Shown here one piece after another: positions 33,436 to 43,581 of a DNA stretch of 43,707 nucleotides. This DNA is from Candidatus Cloacimonadota bacterium (GTDB lineage: Bacteria > Cloacimonadota > Cloacimonadia > Cloacimonadales > Cloacimonadaceae): assembly GCA_020532515.1 (NCBI GenBank), contig JAJBAY010000007.1, positions 1 through 43,707 on the forward strand, given 5' to 3'. The first letter of the stretch is position 1. Each line of letters opens with the position of its first letter. The notes beneath the pieces were generated by a model. That model saw nothing but the letters and a program-made list of their open reading frames with translations. It did no database searches and had not been told where the DNA came from. Both the position numbers and the translations under genes were made by a program.

Positions 33436-36400
33436 ATGCCTGAGAAGCTTTATCATAAGATGCATGAGTTTGTAACCGAGCGTTTCGATTTGAACCGTGT
33501 TTTGGAGCCACTAAAGGATAATACGTGCAGCCATTTGCTGGAGATCACCGGCAAATCCGGCTCGGGGAAATCCTATCTGATAAAACCGATCATTTCCGCC
33601 CTGGAGAAGCATTACAAACGGATAGTCTATTTTACCCCGCATCCGCTTTATTTCAATCATCTCCCGGAATTGATCGAGATTATCACAGGTTTGGACGAAA
33701 ACGAGCAGATGAAGATCTATGAGACTCATTACGAGAAGTTTTATACAGGCAAAAAGTATGATTTCTTCTATTATCTCACCGAATTGCTCTTGCAAAAGAA
33801 GCTGCTGGAGCCGATGGTATTGGTGATAGATGATAGCGATGTTCTGGATGCCTATTCCAGGGACTTTTTGCAATATCTGGTGCAATATGCCCAGGACGCT
33901 GCCATTCAGATTGTGGCTCTTTCGCAGAGCCATCTCTTTCCTTTCTCCCAGGTAGAATATCTACCGGCTTTGGGCGCTGAAGATTTGCAGAAGCTCCTCA
34001 GCAGCATATTCCCCAGCACGCGCTTGAGCTACATCTCAGAAGGCGAAATTCTGCACAAGATTTCCGATGGGAATCTGATGATCCTGGAGAGCATTTTTGC
34101 GGAAATGGGGGAGACTCAGCCCAAGGGTGGCTTTGACCTTAGTCCTTATTTGGAAAAGACTTACGATCCTGAAATCATCTATTTTCAGAATCTGGATGCT
34201 ATCACCGGAGCTCAGAGCGAATTTCTTACTGCCATGTATATCATGGATGGTTTGGATGTGGAGCTGATCGCTGAAGCTTTGGGCCGCAAGGGCATCAAAA
34301 TGGATAGGAAAGCTCTGGTGGACAAAGGTCTGCTGGCAGAAGTGGAAGAACGCTGCGTAGTACAAAAAAAGCGTGCCTTCAGCCAGTGGTTGCATGCTGA
34401 TCCCCAGAGACTTAGCAAGCAATTGGTCAGCAAAATTCTTAGTTTCTTGAAAAAGAAAGAATTGGGGAGCCAGATCCGCTTGCGTCTGCATATTCATGGA
34501 GGTACATTTAGCGCCGAACTCTTTGCAGCCATGGCCCATCTCTTTGAGATTGTGAGTGATGCCGAGAGCAATCTGAAGATCAACGAATACCTGGTCTCGA
34601 TCAGCACAAAACCTGAAAACAAGCTGCTTTACACGCAGAAGATGGCTGCCTGTTATGCCAATCTGGCGCAAAAGGATAAGGCAGTAGATTACTACCGGGA
34701 ATGTCTGCACATCTGCACGGAGAATAACCTTCCTGCGGAAGAGACGGTTTACCATCTCTCGAAGAATCTATTTGCGGTGAATTCCAGCAGTTTTGCCCTG
34801 GAGATTATCAAAAAGTACTCTCCCGCCACCATAGACAGCTATTGGAAATCGCGCATCTTGTTGCTGAGAGCCGATATCCAGACCGAAAGTGAAGATTTTA
34901 ACGAAGCCTTTGAGACTCTGGATACTGTTATGCAATCCCTGAGCGAACTCGATGATCAGCATCAGCGCTATCTCATTCAAGCCGAAGCCAAGAAGATCCG
35001 GGGTAAAATCCACTATTATATCAATGAATGGGATCAGGCCGAGGAAGCTTTCCGGGAATCTGAAACCATGTATAAGCTGGCGGATGATCACTCCGGCTTG
35101 GCCGCGATCTATAACAACCTTGGGGTGCTGTATATGTTCCAGGGCGAATGGGAGCAGAGTGAGAACTACTTTCTGCAGAGTCTGGCGCTGGAAAAAGAGG
35201 ATTACAACCTCAACGGCATCTCGGTGTGCTTCAACAATCTGGGTGGCCTCATGGACGACAAAGGCGATGCTACCCGCTCGTTGTACTATCTGGAAGAAGC
35301 GCTGAAGATCCAGCGGCTGCTCTCGGAGCCCTATAACATTACCAATATATACAATAACATCGGCGTTACCATGATGGATCATGGGGATTATGCCCGCGCG
35401 GAAGATGCGCTGAAGAAATCCCTGGAAACTGCCATTGAATTCAATTTCTTCCGCAATACCATCGCCTCACTGAACAACCTGGGTGCGCTCAGCTTCAAAA
35501 TGGGAGATTGGAAAGGCTCTATAGAATATTATGAAAAAGCGATCAAGCTCTCTCAAGAAAACAACTTTAGTGAGGGCCTGCTGCGCAGTTTTAACAATCT
35601 GGGCGAGGTATATGAGAAAAGCGGTGAATTGAACCTGGCTTATGATCTGTATTTCAAAGGCGTGGAGCTGCTGCCCTCGGTGAGCGATGATTATATCAAG
35701 GCGGAACTGCACGGCAATCTGGGATCTGTGCTTACCAAGCTGCACAAATTCAAGGAAGCCTATCGCTATCTGATGGAGAGTTTTGACTTCTTCAAGGCTT
35801 TGGGTGCGCGGGATAAGATCGTGGAGGGTTGCCAAAATCAGGCTTATTACTTTATCATGACCCACAATGCCGAGAGCGCAGACTATTACATCAATGAAGC
35901 GCTGAAGCTGGCCACAGAGCAGCAAAACGACTTTGAAATCGGCTGGACCTACTATCTCAAGGCACTTCTGGAACGCAAAAACCTGGAGAATGCCAAAAAC
36001 TATCTGGAAGAAGCGATCAAGAACTTTGTGGCTTCCGGCAATAACTATGAGCTTTCCCTGGTGAATTATGAATTGGCGGGTGTGCTGCTGGATTTAGAGG
36101 ATTGGGAGCAAGCTCTGCAGATCCTGAAGAACAACAAAAAAGTGATACAGCAATACGGCTCGATCAAGCTTCTGGAGCAGAACGACATCCTCATGCAGAG
36201 AATCTCGCGCGAATACTCCTCACAGATGCAAGAGGTGAAGTTCGAGGAGAATCTGCTCAATCAATTCTATGAGATCACCCAAAAGCTGAATACCATCACG
36301 GATCTGGATCTCATCATCGAACAGTCCCTGTCCAGCCTTATCGAAATCTCGGAGGCGGATGGCGGCATCCTCTGCCTGCACAATAGTTCCAATCTGCCCG

Positions 36401-37713
36401 ATACCTGGGAATATAAGCTCTTCAAAAACTTCTCTGCGGAATCTCCCGATTATGACATGATGATGAATCTCTGCGCTGAAGTGCATCAGGATAATGAGCT
36501 GAAAAACTATAAACAACCGCATTTTGCGGCCAAATATAACAACATCCTGCTGCTACCTCTCTCCATCCGCAAAAACAATATGGGGGTGGTGGCCCTCTTC
36601 TGCAAAAGGGGCTCCCACTATTTCAGCGAGCGCATCATCAACCTACTGAATGCTCTGTCAAATCAGATCATCGTGATCATCGAAAACATCCGCAGCGCAA
36701 ATCTGGAAAAGAGCCATGCCACGATTCGCGAGCAACTGCACAAGGGCAATCTCTATGCCAATATCATCGGCAAAAGCCCGGAGATGATGAAGATATTTGA
36801 GATCATCGAAAAGGTGAAGGATACCCCCACCACAGTGCTTTTGGAAGGCGATAGTGGAACGGGTAAGGAACTGCTGGCCAGAGCCTTGCACTATGGTAGC
36901 AATCGCGATAACAAAGCCTTTGTAGCTCAATATTGCGGAGCCCTGCCGGAATCGCTCTTGGAAAGTGAACTCTTTGGCCACGTCAAAGGCAGCTTTACCG
37001 GTGCGGCTTATGACAAAAAAGGACTCTTTGAGATCGCCGATGGCGGAACCTTCTTCCTGGATGAAATCTCGGATATCAGCCAATCCACCCAAGCCAAGCT
37101 CCTGCGTTTCCTGCAGGAAGGCGAAGTCAAGCGAGTGGGCGCTACCAAGACCGAGAAAGTGAATGTGCGCGTGGTCTGCGCCACCAATGTCCCGCTCTTG
37201 GATAAGGTGCATAAGGGCGACTTCCGTCTGGACCTGTACTACCGCCTCAATGTGATCCGCATCCTGGTCCCGCCTCTCAAAAACCGCCCCGGAGATGTAC
37301 CGCTTCTGGCCATCCATTTCCTGGATAAATACAATAAACGCATTGGGAAAAACGTGCTGGGCTTTAGTGCTGAAGCTATGAAAACACTGGAGAATTACGA
37401 ATTCCCCGGTAATGTGCGCCAGCTGGAAAATGAGATTGAGCGCGCTGTAACCCTGGTGGATGATAATACCTTTATCGTCCCAGAGGACTTTTCCGATGAA
37501 GTACACGGCCATCAGGAGCAGACTCGCACCATCGACCTGCTGAGCAGCAAACTGAACCTGAAAGAAGCCGTGGAAGAGCTGGAACGCAAGATGATAGCTG
37601 CCACGATGGATAAATACGATTGGAATCAAACTCAGGCGGCGCGGGAACTGGGACTATCCCGGCAAGGACTGATCAAGAAATTGCAGCGCTATAACCTCTT
37701 TAAGGACGAGTAA
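33436..37713 (+). CDS. Giant signalling regulator: NTPase, TPR, GAF, sigma54 AAA+, Fis HTH
   Basis: A 1425-residue protein. N-terminal STAND/AAA-like NTPase: Walker A GKSGSGKS (39-46) and LVIDDSD for Walker B. TPR-like repeats at about 395-930 (several with NNLGVLYMFQGEWEQSENYF-type helices). A GAF-like domain at about 950-1095 (LDLIIEQSLSSLIEISEADG). Sigma54-interaction AAA+ with Walker A GDSGTGKE (1138-1145), loop GSFTGA (1185-1190), FFLDEISDISQ and the R-finger region RLDLYYRLNVIRILVPPL. A Fis-type helix-turn-helix ends the protein (NQTQAARELGLSRQGLIKKL). GSFTGA replaces the common GAFTGA, a seen variant. It probably senses a ligand via the NTPase-TPR part and opens sigma54 promoters. Its stop overlaps the dinG start (TAATG). 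Confidence 0.9.
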   Translation: MPEKLYHKMHEFVTERFDLNRVLEPLKDNTCSHLLEITGKSGSGKSYLIKPIISALEKHYKRIVYFTPHPLYFNHLPELIEIITGLDENEQMKIYETHYEKFYTGKKYDFFYYLTELLLQKKLLEPMVLVIDDSDVLDAYSRDFLQYLVQYAQDAAIQIVALSQSHLFPFSQVEYLPALGAEDLQKLLSSIFPSTRLSYISEGEILHKISDGNLMILESIFAEMGETQPKGGFDLSPYLEKTYDPEIIYFQNLDAITGAQSEFLTAMYIMDGLDVELIAEALGRKGIKMDRKALVDKGLLAEVEERCVVQKKRAFSQWLHADPQRLSKQLVSKILSFLKKKELGSQIRLRLHIHGGTFSAELFAAMAHLFEIVSDAESNLKINEYLVSISTKPENKLLYTQKMAACYANLAQKDKAVDYYRECLHICTENNLPAEETVYHLSKNLFAVNSSSFALEIIKKYSPATIDSYWKSRILLLRADIQTESEDFNEAFETLDTVMQSLSELDDQHQRYLIQAEAKKIRGKIHYYINEWDQAEEAFRESETMYKLADDHSGLAAIYNNLGVLYMFQGEWEQSENYFLQSLALEKEDYNLNGISVCFNNLGGLMDDKGDATRSLYYLEEALKIQRLLSEPYNITNIYNNIGVTMMDHGDYARAEDALKKSLETAIEFNFFRNTIASLNNLGALSFKMGDWKGSIEYYEKAIKLSQENNFSEGLLRSFNNLGEVYEKSGELNLAYDLYFKGVELLPSVSDDYIKAELHGNLGSVLTKLHKFKEAYRYLMESFDFFKALGARDKIVEGCQNQAYYFIMTHNAESADYYINEALKLATEQQNDFEIGWTYYLKALLERKNLENAKNYLEEAIKNFVASGNNYELSLVNYELAGVLLDLEDWEQALQILKNNKKVIQQYGSIKLLEQNDILMQRISREYSSQMQEVKFEENLLNQFYEITQKLNTITDLDLIIEQSLSSLIEISEADGGILCLHNSSNLPDTWEYKLFKNFSAESPDYDMMMNLCAEVHQDNELKNYKQPHFAAKYNNILLLPLSIRKNNMGVVALFCKRGSHYFSERIINLLNALSNQIIVIIENIRSANLEKSHATIREQLHKGNLYANIIGKSPEMMKIFEIIEKVKDTPTTVLLEGDSGTGKELLARALHYGSNRDNKAFVAQYCGALPESLLESELFGHVKGSFTGAAYDKKGLFEIADGGTFFLDEISDISQSTQAKLLRFLQEGEVKRVGATKTEKVNVRVVCATNVPLLDKVHKGDFRLDLYYRLNVIRILVPPLKNRPGDVPLLAIHFLDKYNKRIGKNVLGFSAEAMKTLENYEFPGNVRQLENEIERAVTLVDDNTFIVPEDFSDEVHGHQEQTRTIDLLSSKLNLKEAVEELERKMIAATMDKYDWNQTQAARELGLSRQGLIKKLQRYNLFKDE

Positions 37714-40535
37714 TGATATTTTCAGACACACTGAATTTTGTAGCCATAGACATTGAAACCACGGGGCTGATGCAGCAGCGGGACGAGATCATCGAAATCG
37801 CTGCGGTGAGATTTGCAAATGGCAAGGCGGCAGAGAGATTTGTGAGCTTGGTCAAACCGCGGGGCAAGGTGCCCAAATTCATCCAGCACCTCACTCACAT
37901 CACACCTGCGGATCTCAAAGACGCACCTGATATCAAGGATGTGCTGCTGAGACTCAAAGACTTCGTGGGCAAAGACACTTTGGTGGGGCATAACATAGGC
38001 TTTGACACCGGCTTTATCAATCACAATTTTGCCCTGATCGGCGAATTTCCCTTGATGAATAACACCTGGGATACGGTAGAACTTTCCCGCATCTATCTGC
38101 CTTTTGTGGCAAATCACAAACTGGGTACGATGGTGCAGCGTTTTGGCATCCCTCTGGAAAACGCCCATCGGGCTGATGCTGATGCCGCAGCTTCCGGAGA
38201 ACTCTTAATTGCTCTGGCAGAGCACATCACAAAGCATTATAGCATGGTGGTGAATGCGCGGATACTGTCTTATTTAACGATGGCGCAGATGCAGAGCACT
38301 GGATTTTTGGAAGAGCTTATCCGCTTTCAACGTCAACATGCGATCTCTGCACCGCCTTCAGCCAAGCTGGAAAGTCCCTATTACAATGTGATTGACAATC
38401 TTCTGCCTGCGGCTCAAAATCCAAAGTTAGACGCGGTATTCTCCGAAGACGGGCTGTTTGCCCAGCGCTTTCCCAATTTTGAATTCCGCGCGGGACAGCT
38501 CCAGATGGCAGAGGCTGTATCCGAAGCCTTTACCCGGGAAAAGCATCTGGTGGTGGAAGCGGGTACCGGCGTGGGCAAGTCTTTTGCCTATCTGGTTCCT
38601 TCCCTGGAATTTGCGCATCGCAATAAAGACCGAGTGGTAGTTTCTACAAATACCAAGAACCTGCAAGAACAGCTTTTTTACAAAGACCTGCCGCAGCTGG
38701 CGAAGATCCTTCCCGTTCCCTTTAAGGCAGTACTGATCAAGGGTCGGGAGAATTACATCTGTGAACGCCGCTGGGAAGAGCTGCTCTCTCAAAGCGGCAA
38801 AGAGCTCACCACTTGGGATGCAGAGGCGCTGCTCTATCTTTACATCTGGAAGCTGCATACCAAGACCGGGGATATCTCGGAAAATTCCAGCTTCGACCGC
38901 TCTCGCTTCAGCATCAGTTGGCGTAAAGTCTGCTCAGACCGCTATCTCTGCGGTGGGCGCAAATGCCCGAATTCCCGCAGTTGCCATGTGATGAGTCTGC
39001 GCAGAGAGATCGAAAATGCCTCAGTGGTGGTGGCAAATCACGCCCTCCTTTTAGCCGATATGCGCATGGAAAACAGCACCTTGGGAGAGTACAAATATCT
39101 GGTCATAGATGAAGCGCACAACCTCATGGCTTCTGCCTCCAAGCATCTTGGCTCCAGCCTCTCCTATGCGGATGTCTCCATTTTATACAATCAAATCGCC
39201 AGTTCCTCACGCCGACGTAAAAACGACTTTATCAGCAATCTGCAAAAAGCCTTGGAGAAAAGCGCTCTCAGCGAGCAGAAAAAGGAGCAATGCAACGCTC
39301 TCGCTCTGCGTCTGGAGCAGCTCATCTCAGACAGCCGCAATTCAGTGACGGATATCTTCAATCTGGCCGGTGCCAAATGTGATGCCGCGGATAGTTACAA
39401 CAAACTCCGCATCAAGGCTGTGGCAGAGATACCGGAAATCTTCGAGCTTTTGAAGAGTTTCAGCCTGGCTTTTAAGGAGATCGTCAAGGCAGCAGTAGCT
39501 TTGGAGAATGTAATCAGCTCTCTGGAAGCCAAGCAGATGCCGGCCTATGATCAGCATCTGGAAGGGATTTCCGCTTATGTGATGCGTCTCTCTGAGATGG
39601 AGGGCGTCCTGCTGAGTATTTTGAATCCGGACTTGAACAATTTCGCCTTATGGATCGAAAATCCCAACCGGCCAGACCGCAATACACCTTCTTCCATCCT
39701 GAATTACGCGCCTATCGAAGTGAATTCCTTCCTGACCAAGATGCTCTATGAGAAGATTCCGTCCATCGTCTTTACTTCCGCCACTTTGGCGCTCAGGGGT
39801 TCATTCAAGTATATTTTGGCGCAATCAGGATTGGATCTAATGAAAGACAAGCAGGTGGTTTGCCGCATTGTGGATTCGCCTTTTGACTACGATACTCAAT
39901 CCAAACTACTCATCACCAGCTTTTTGCCGGAGCCCAAGGATAGATTCTTCCATTCCCAAGCCATCGCCTGCCTGAAGCAAGTACTTGCTACCACCGATGT
40001 AGGTACCATGGCGCTCTTTACGGCCTATCGAGATCTGGATGCCGCCTACGATCAGGTCTCTGATGATATGTTTTATGCCAAGCGACCCTTCTTTGCTCAA
40101 GGCAAGGGGGGCAGTCGCAGCGGCATGCTGGAAGAGTTCAAAAAGTCCAAAAACGCCGTGCTCCTGGGCACCTCCTCCTTTTGGGAAGGGGTGGATGTGC
40201 AGGGCGAATCGCTCTCACTGCTCATCCTGTACAAGATTCCCTTCCAAGTGCCCTCAGAACCTTTGGTAGAGGCCTATATCGACAAACTGGAGCGGGAGCA
40301 AAAAGACTCCTTTATGCATTATATGTTGCCCAATGCCCTGCTGAAACTGCGTCAGGGCTTTGGCCGTCTCATCCGCTCCAAGACAGATCGCGGCATCGTG
40401 CTCATCATGGACAGCCGCGTGAGTAAAAAACGCTATGGCAGCTACTTCAAAGAGATTCTGCCCGGCAAACATCTGGAGCTAAAAGATGAACTCCAACTCA
40501 TCAATGAAATAACGAGGTTCTTTTCACAGATATGA
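37713..40535 (+). CDS. dinG: DnaQ-like exonuclease fused to DinG-type helicase
   Basis: A 940-residue fusion. Residues 1-165: DEDDh 3'-5' exonuclease (FVAIDIETTGL, IIEIAAVRF, LVGHNIGFDTGFI, HRADADAAASGEL). Residues about 250-940: XPD/DinG superfamily 2 helicase with Walker A EAGTGVGKS (around 281-289), an FeS cluster set Cys407/413/418/424, DEAH at 466-469, LLGTSSFWEGVDV and RQGFGRLIRS. This exonuclease-helicase form is common in Firmicutes and some other phyla; it unwinds R-loops or damaged DNA structures in E. coli DinG. The start overlaps the regulator's stop by one base and the end overlaps murB by 4, so it is within an operon. All key residues seem intact. Confidence 0.94.
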   Translation: MIFSDTLNFVAIDIETTGLMQQRDEIIEIAAVRFANGKAAERFVSLVKPRGKVPKFIQHLTHITPADLKDAPDIKDVLLRLKDFVGKDTLVGHNIGFDTGFINHNFALIGEFPLMNNTWDTVELSRIYLPFVANHKLGTMVQRFGIPLENAHRADADAAASGELLIALAEHITKHYSMVVNARILSYLTMAQMQSTGFLEELIRFQRQHAISAPPSAKLESPYYNVIDNLLPAAQNPKLDAVFSEDGLFAQRFPNFEFRAGQLQMAEAVSEAFTREKHLVVEAGTGVGKSFAYLVPSLEFAHRNKDRVVVSTNTKNLQEQLFYKDLPQLAKILPVPFKAVLIKGRENYICERRWEELLSQSGKELTTWDAEALLYLYIWKLHTKTGDISENSSFDRSRFSISWRKVCSDRYLCGGRKCPNSRSCHVMSLRREIENASVVVANHALLLADMRMENSTLGEYKYLVIDEAHNLMASASKHLGSSLSYADVSILYNQIASSSRRRKNDFISNLQKALEKSALSEQKKEQCNALALRLEQLISDSRNSVTDIFNLAGAKCDAADSYNKLRIKAVAEIPEIFELLKSFSLAFKEIVKAAVALENVISSLEAKQMPAYDQHLEGISAYVMRLSEMEGVLLSILNPDLNNFALWIENPNRPDRNTPSSILNYAPIEVNSFLTKMLYEKIPSIVFTSATLALRGSFKYILAQSGLDLMKDKQVVCRIVDSPFDYDTQSKLLITSFLPEPKDRFFHSQAIACLKQVLATTDVGTMALFTAYRDLDAAYDQVSDDMFYAKRPFFAQGKGGSRSGMLEEFKKSKNAVLLGTSSFWEGVDVQGESLSLLILYKIPFQVPSEPLVEAYIDKLEREQKDSFMHYMLPNALLKLRQGFGRLIRSKTDRGIVLIMDSRVSKKRYGSYFKEILPGKHLELKDELQLINEITRFFSQI

Positions 40536-41461
40536 AACGCGATTTTCAAGACCACTTTCCGCAACTTTATGAAAGCGGGCACCTGCTCTTTGATCAGCCT
40601 TTGGCAGGGCGTAGCAGTTTCAAGATCGGAGGTCCTGCCGATGTACTGGCGCTTCCGCATACACAAAAAGATCTGATCGCGCTGCTTACTTACGCTTTGC
40701 AGAAGCAGATTCCTTATTTCATCCTGGGCAAAGGGACGAACCTGCTAATTTCAGATAAAGGCATCCGCGGCCTGGTGATAGGCATGGAAGGCTTTCGGAA
40801 GATCACCCGGGATGAGAACTACCTCTCCGCTTTTGCAGGCGTAAAGCTCAGACAATTATGTGAGTTTGCCCAAAAAGAAGGCCTGGCCGGGCTGGAATTT
40901 GCCCATGGCATCCCAGGCTCTGTGGGTGGCGCTGTATTTATGAATGCCGGAGCCTATGGCGGCGAAATCAAAGACGTCCTGTATTGCAGCAAATGCCTGA
41001 TCCCGGATCTGGAGCACCTCACCAGCTTCGATCCCATCTTGCATCTGAGAGCGGAGCAGCACGACTTTTCCTACCGCATGAGCGCTCTGCAGACCCGTGG
41101 CCTCATTCACCTGAGTTCTGTTTTCCGGCTTACTGAAGATGATCCCGCTGCCATCCAAGCCCGCATGAAAGAGATTGAGCGGAAGCGCCTGGACAAGCAG
41201 CCTATGGACAAACCCAGTGGGGGTTCGGTCTTCAAACGCCCAGAGGGGCATTTCACCGGTAAACTGGTTGAGGATTGCGGCCTCAAGGGTTATAGGATCG
41301 GTGATGCGGCTATTTCAGACAAGCACTGTGGCTTTATCGTTAATCTGGGACAGGCCAGCGCTCAGAATGTATTAGAGCTCATTGAATTTATCTGTAAAAC
41401 CGTGTATGACCGCTATCAGGTTAGCCTGGAAACCGAGATCAGGCTGGTAGGGGAGTGGTGA
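40532..41461 (+). CDS. murB: UDP-N-acetylenolpyruvoylglucosamine reductase
   Basis: NADPH/FAD enzyme that makes UDP-MurNAc in peptidoglycan synthesis. The 309-residue protein is full length: FAD-binding GKGTNLLI (67-74), GIPGSVGGA (126-134), catalytic Arg182 (FSYR), Ser232 in GGSVFKRPEG, GLKGYRIGDAAISDKHCGFIVN and the C-terminal Glu302 in LETEIRL. The short C-terminal domain (GSVFK...LKGYRIG without the extra loop) fits the type II enzyme. It starts inside the dinG stop (ATGA) and its stop overlaps the permease start. Confidence 0.96.
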   Translation: MKRDFQDHFPQLYESGHLLFDQPLAGRSSFKIGGPADVLALPHTQKDLIALLTYALQKQIPYFILGKGTNLLISDKGIRGLVIGMEGFRKITRDENYLSAFAGVKLRQLCEFAQKEGLAGLEFAHGIPGSVGGAVFMNAGAYGGEIKDVLYCSKCLIPDLEHLTSFDPILHLRAEQHDFSYRMSALQTRGLIHLSSVFRLTEDDPAAIQARMKEIERKRLDKQPMDKPSGGSVFKRPEGHFTGKLVEDCGLKGYRIGDAAISDKHCGFIVNLGQASAQNVLELIEFICKTVYDRYQVSLETEIRLVGEW

Positions 41462-42237
41462 AAAACAAGCTGCTGCCTCTGGGGCTGTTTGTAGTCTTGA
41501 TCCTGCTCTGGCAGTGGTTTAGCGCCCGGGGAGTAGTCGCTTTTTGGATCGTACCCTCACCTCTGGATGTGCTGAAGGTCTTTCCCCAAAAGAGCGATCT
41601 CATCTGGCATCATATTCAGCCCACTCTGCTGGCAGCCATTACAGGTCTTCTCATCAGCATCATGATCGGCTCTCTCACCGCGATTCTAATGGATGCCTCG
41701 AAGCTCTTCAAACAGCTCATCTATCCCTATCTGGTGATCTCGCAGACAGTTCCGGTGATCGCGGTCGCACCTCTGATCATTATCTGGTTTGGCTATGGAG
41801 TATCCGCCAAGATCTTTATGGTGATTCTCATGTGCTTTTTCCCCATTACTTTGGGCTTGTTTGAAGGTTTTCAAGGGGTGCCAGTGGAACAGATCAGGCT
41901 CATGAAAGCCATGGGTGCTTCATCTTACAAGTGTTTTCGCTATTTGAAACTGCCAGCCAGTCTGCCGGGATTTTTCACCGGACTGAAGCTCGCTGCCACC
42001 TATAGCGTGATGGGCGCCGTGATCGGTGAATGGCTGGGGGGATCTGCCGGACTGGGCATCTATATGACGCGTGCCACGAAGTCTTTCCAGACTGCCGATG
42101 TCTTTGCCGTGATCTTGGTGATCATCGTGCTTTCCCTGGCTCTGTTTGGGCTGGTAGCTGCTTTGGACCGCTTTTTCCTGAGCTGGCGCTATCGTCATCA
42201 GGATGAATACATCGAGCCTAAAAAGTTACCTCAATAA
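41455..42237 (+). CDS. ABC transporter permease (SsuC/TauC/ThiX type)
   Basis: A 260-residue inner-membrane permease with six hydrophobic segments. The EAA-type loop lies at about 144-172 (EQIRLMKAMGASSYKCF, then LKLPASLPGFFTGLKLAA) and is followed by GAVIGEWLGGSAGLGIYM, typical of the nitrate/sulfonate/taurine family and of ThiX-like permeases. Start is GTG 41455 or GTG 41458; the latter gives a 4-base overlap with murB, and no ATG is available. No binding protein or ATPase neighbours it; the matching pair is at 13751-15438. A hairpin terminator follows the gene. Confidence 0.9.
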   Translation: MVKNKLLPLGLFVVLILLWQWFSARGVVAFWIVPSPLDVLKVFPQKSDLIWHHIQPTLLAAITGLLISIMIGSLTAILMDASKLFKQLIYPYLVISQTVPVIAVAPLIIIWFGYGVSAKIFMVILMCFFPITLGLFEGFQGVPVEQIRLMKAMGASSYKCFRYLKLPASLPGFFTGLKLAATYSVMGAVIGEWLGGSAGLGIYMTRATKSFQTADVFAVILVIIVLSLALFGLVAALDRFFLSWRYRHQDEYIEPKKLPQ

Positions 42238-42256
42238 GCCAAAGCATAATTTTAAA

Positions 42257-42283
42257 AGAGCCCGGGTGTTTAGCCCGGGCTTG
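42257..42283. terminator. Hairpin terminator between convergent genes
   Basis: AGCCCGGG (42259-42266) pairs with CCCGGGCT (42274-42281) across a 7-base loop, 21 bases after the permease stop; AAAA flanks the left and TTGTT the right, so it may serve both strands. Confidence 0.75.
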
Positions 42284-42303
42284 TTGCAAACATGAAGGTT
42301 ACT

Positions 42304-43581
42304 TTATTTAACACGTATTACCTTGCTCACGGCAGAGGCTTTATCCTGCTTCGCTCTGATGAAGTAAATTCCATTGGCACTATCTCTTCCTTGAGAGTCC
42401 TTACCATCCCAGATGACCTTATCGGAGTCCGTAAATTCTCTGACTAATTGTCCACGGCTATTGTAGATGCTGATCTGAGGAGTTCCCACGGATTTCGCTG
42501 AAGTGCTGATGTTTAGACTTTCGGTGAAGGGCATAGGCCAGGCCTTGATCTGCAGGGCAGGACTTACGCCTTGCACGAGATCTTCACTGGAAGTAAAGCT
42601 TCCCCAGAAGTATTCGATCTTGGTGTCATTTTCCCAAGTGCCAGCAATGCCATACTGCATAATGGTATATTCCATATTGCCATTTGCATCATAATTAAAG
42701 AAGGTCTTATCTTGAGTGACCCATTGATTTGTAAGCCATTCATCTTCGTCCTGGCGGATTCTGCGCAATGATCCATCATATTCCCATACAGTCCGGTAAT
42801 CCGGAATCCATATTTCGCCATTCCAAAAATAACTGGTGCTGGAATTTATCAATATGGGAATATTCCATTCCATGAGAAGGAAGGTCGAACTATAGGCATT
42901 GGCAAGATATTCTATGAAATCAGCCCCAGTGGAATTATCTTGGGGGTGATAGCTGGTCTCATTTTTTGTGTCGAAAGTCCAGTTTACATTGTCCATGGAA
43001 ATATAAGAGAGCTCTCCCGTAATTCTGCCCGAGCCATCGTAAGTGAATGTGCTATGAAAGTACTGGTCACCTCCATCTTCATTTTCCCAGGAGAATACCT
43101 CAAAGGTATTATTGGGACCATATACATATTCATACCACATATCGTGGTTCCAGGTCTCGAAGTCCATGAAGTCTATAATGTACATATCTTGACGGACAAC
43201 GCGGTTTTGCGCATCATAAACAGATTCAAAACGCGCGAAAGGGATAGTTTGAGTGCCAAAGTTCAGATCCATAATGAAACTTGTAACCAATCCAGCAGCG
43301 TTGTACTCGTAATAGCTATGCGACATTGGGTCTCCCCAGCCGTTCTCTTCCCAGCTATGCATAACTATAGATTCCACTCGGGAAGGACCGCTATCAGAGT
43401 AATTAACGATGGTTTTGATAGATGGAATCCAAGCCCCTTCCTCATACTCATTACTGATATGATGTGTCAGTCTAAAATCGCGACTGGGGGATTTTGGAAA
43501 GTTCACGCCAAGCCGCTGAATCCTGTCCAGCAAGCCTGCCTGTGCAAATAGGGGTAGGCAAATGACAATAAGTATTACGTA
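42304..43581 (-). pseudogene. Secreted YD-repeat-like protein with FlgD tail, 5' end cut by an IS21 insertion
   Basis: Reading on the minus strand, the frame is open from the IS junction (about 43581). It first encodes the back half of a signal peptide (VILIVICLPLFAQAG, codons 43578-43534) but contains no ATG/GTG/TTG before it; the first usable start is TTG 43533, which would lose the signal. The mature part has YD/RHS-like repeats (YYEYNAAGLVTSF; FTYDGSGRITGEL; FFNYDANGNMEYTI) and a FlgD/T9SS-type tail (PMPFTESLNIST ... ISIYNSRGQLV ... WDGKDSQGRDSANGIYF). The body is intact over 409 codons, so damage is recent and limited to the start. Expression or export is probably lost. In sense it belongs with the exported surface proteins of this window. 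Confidence 0.75.
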
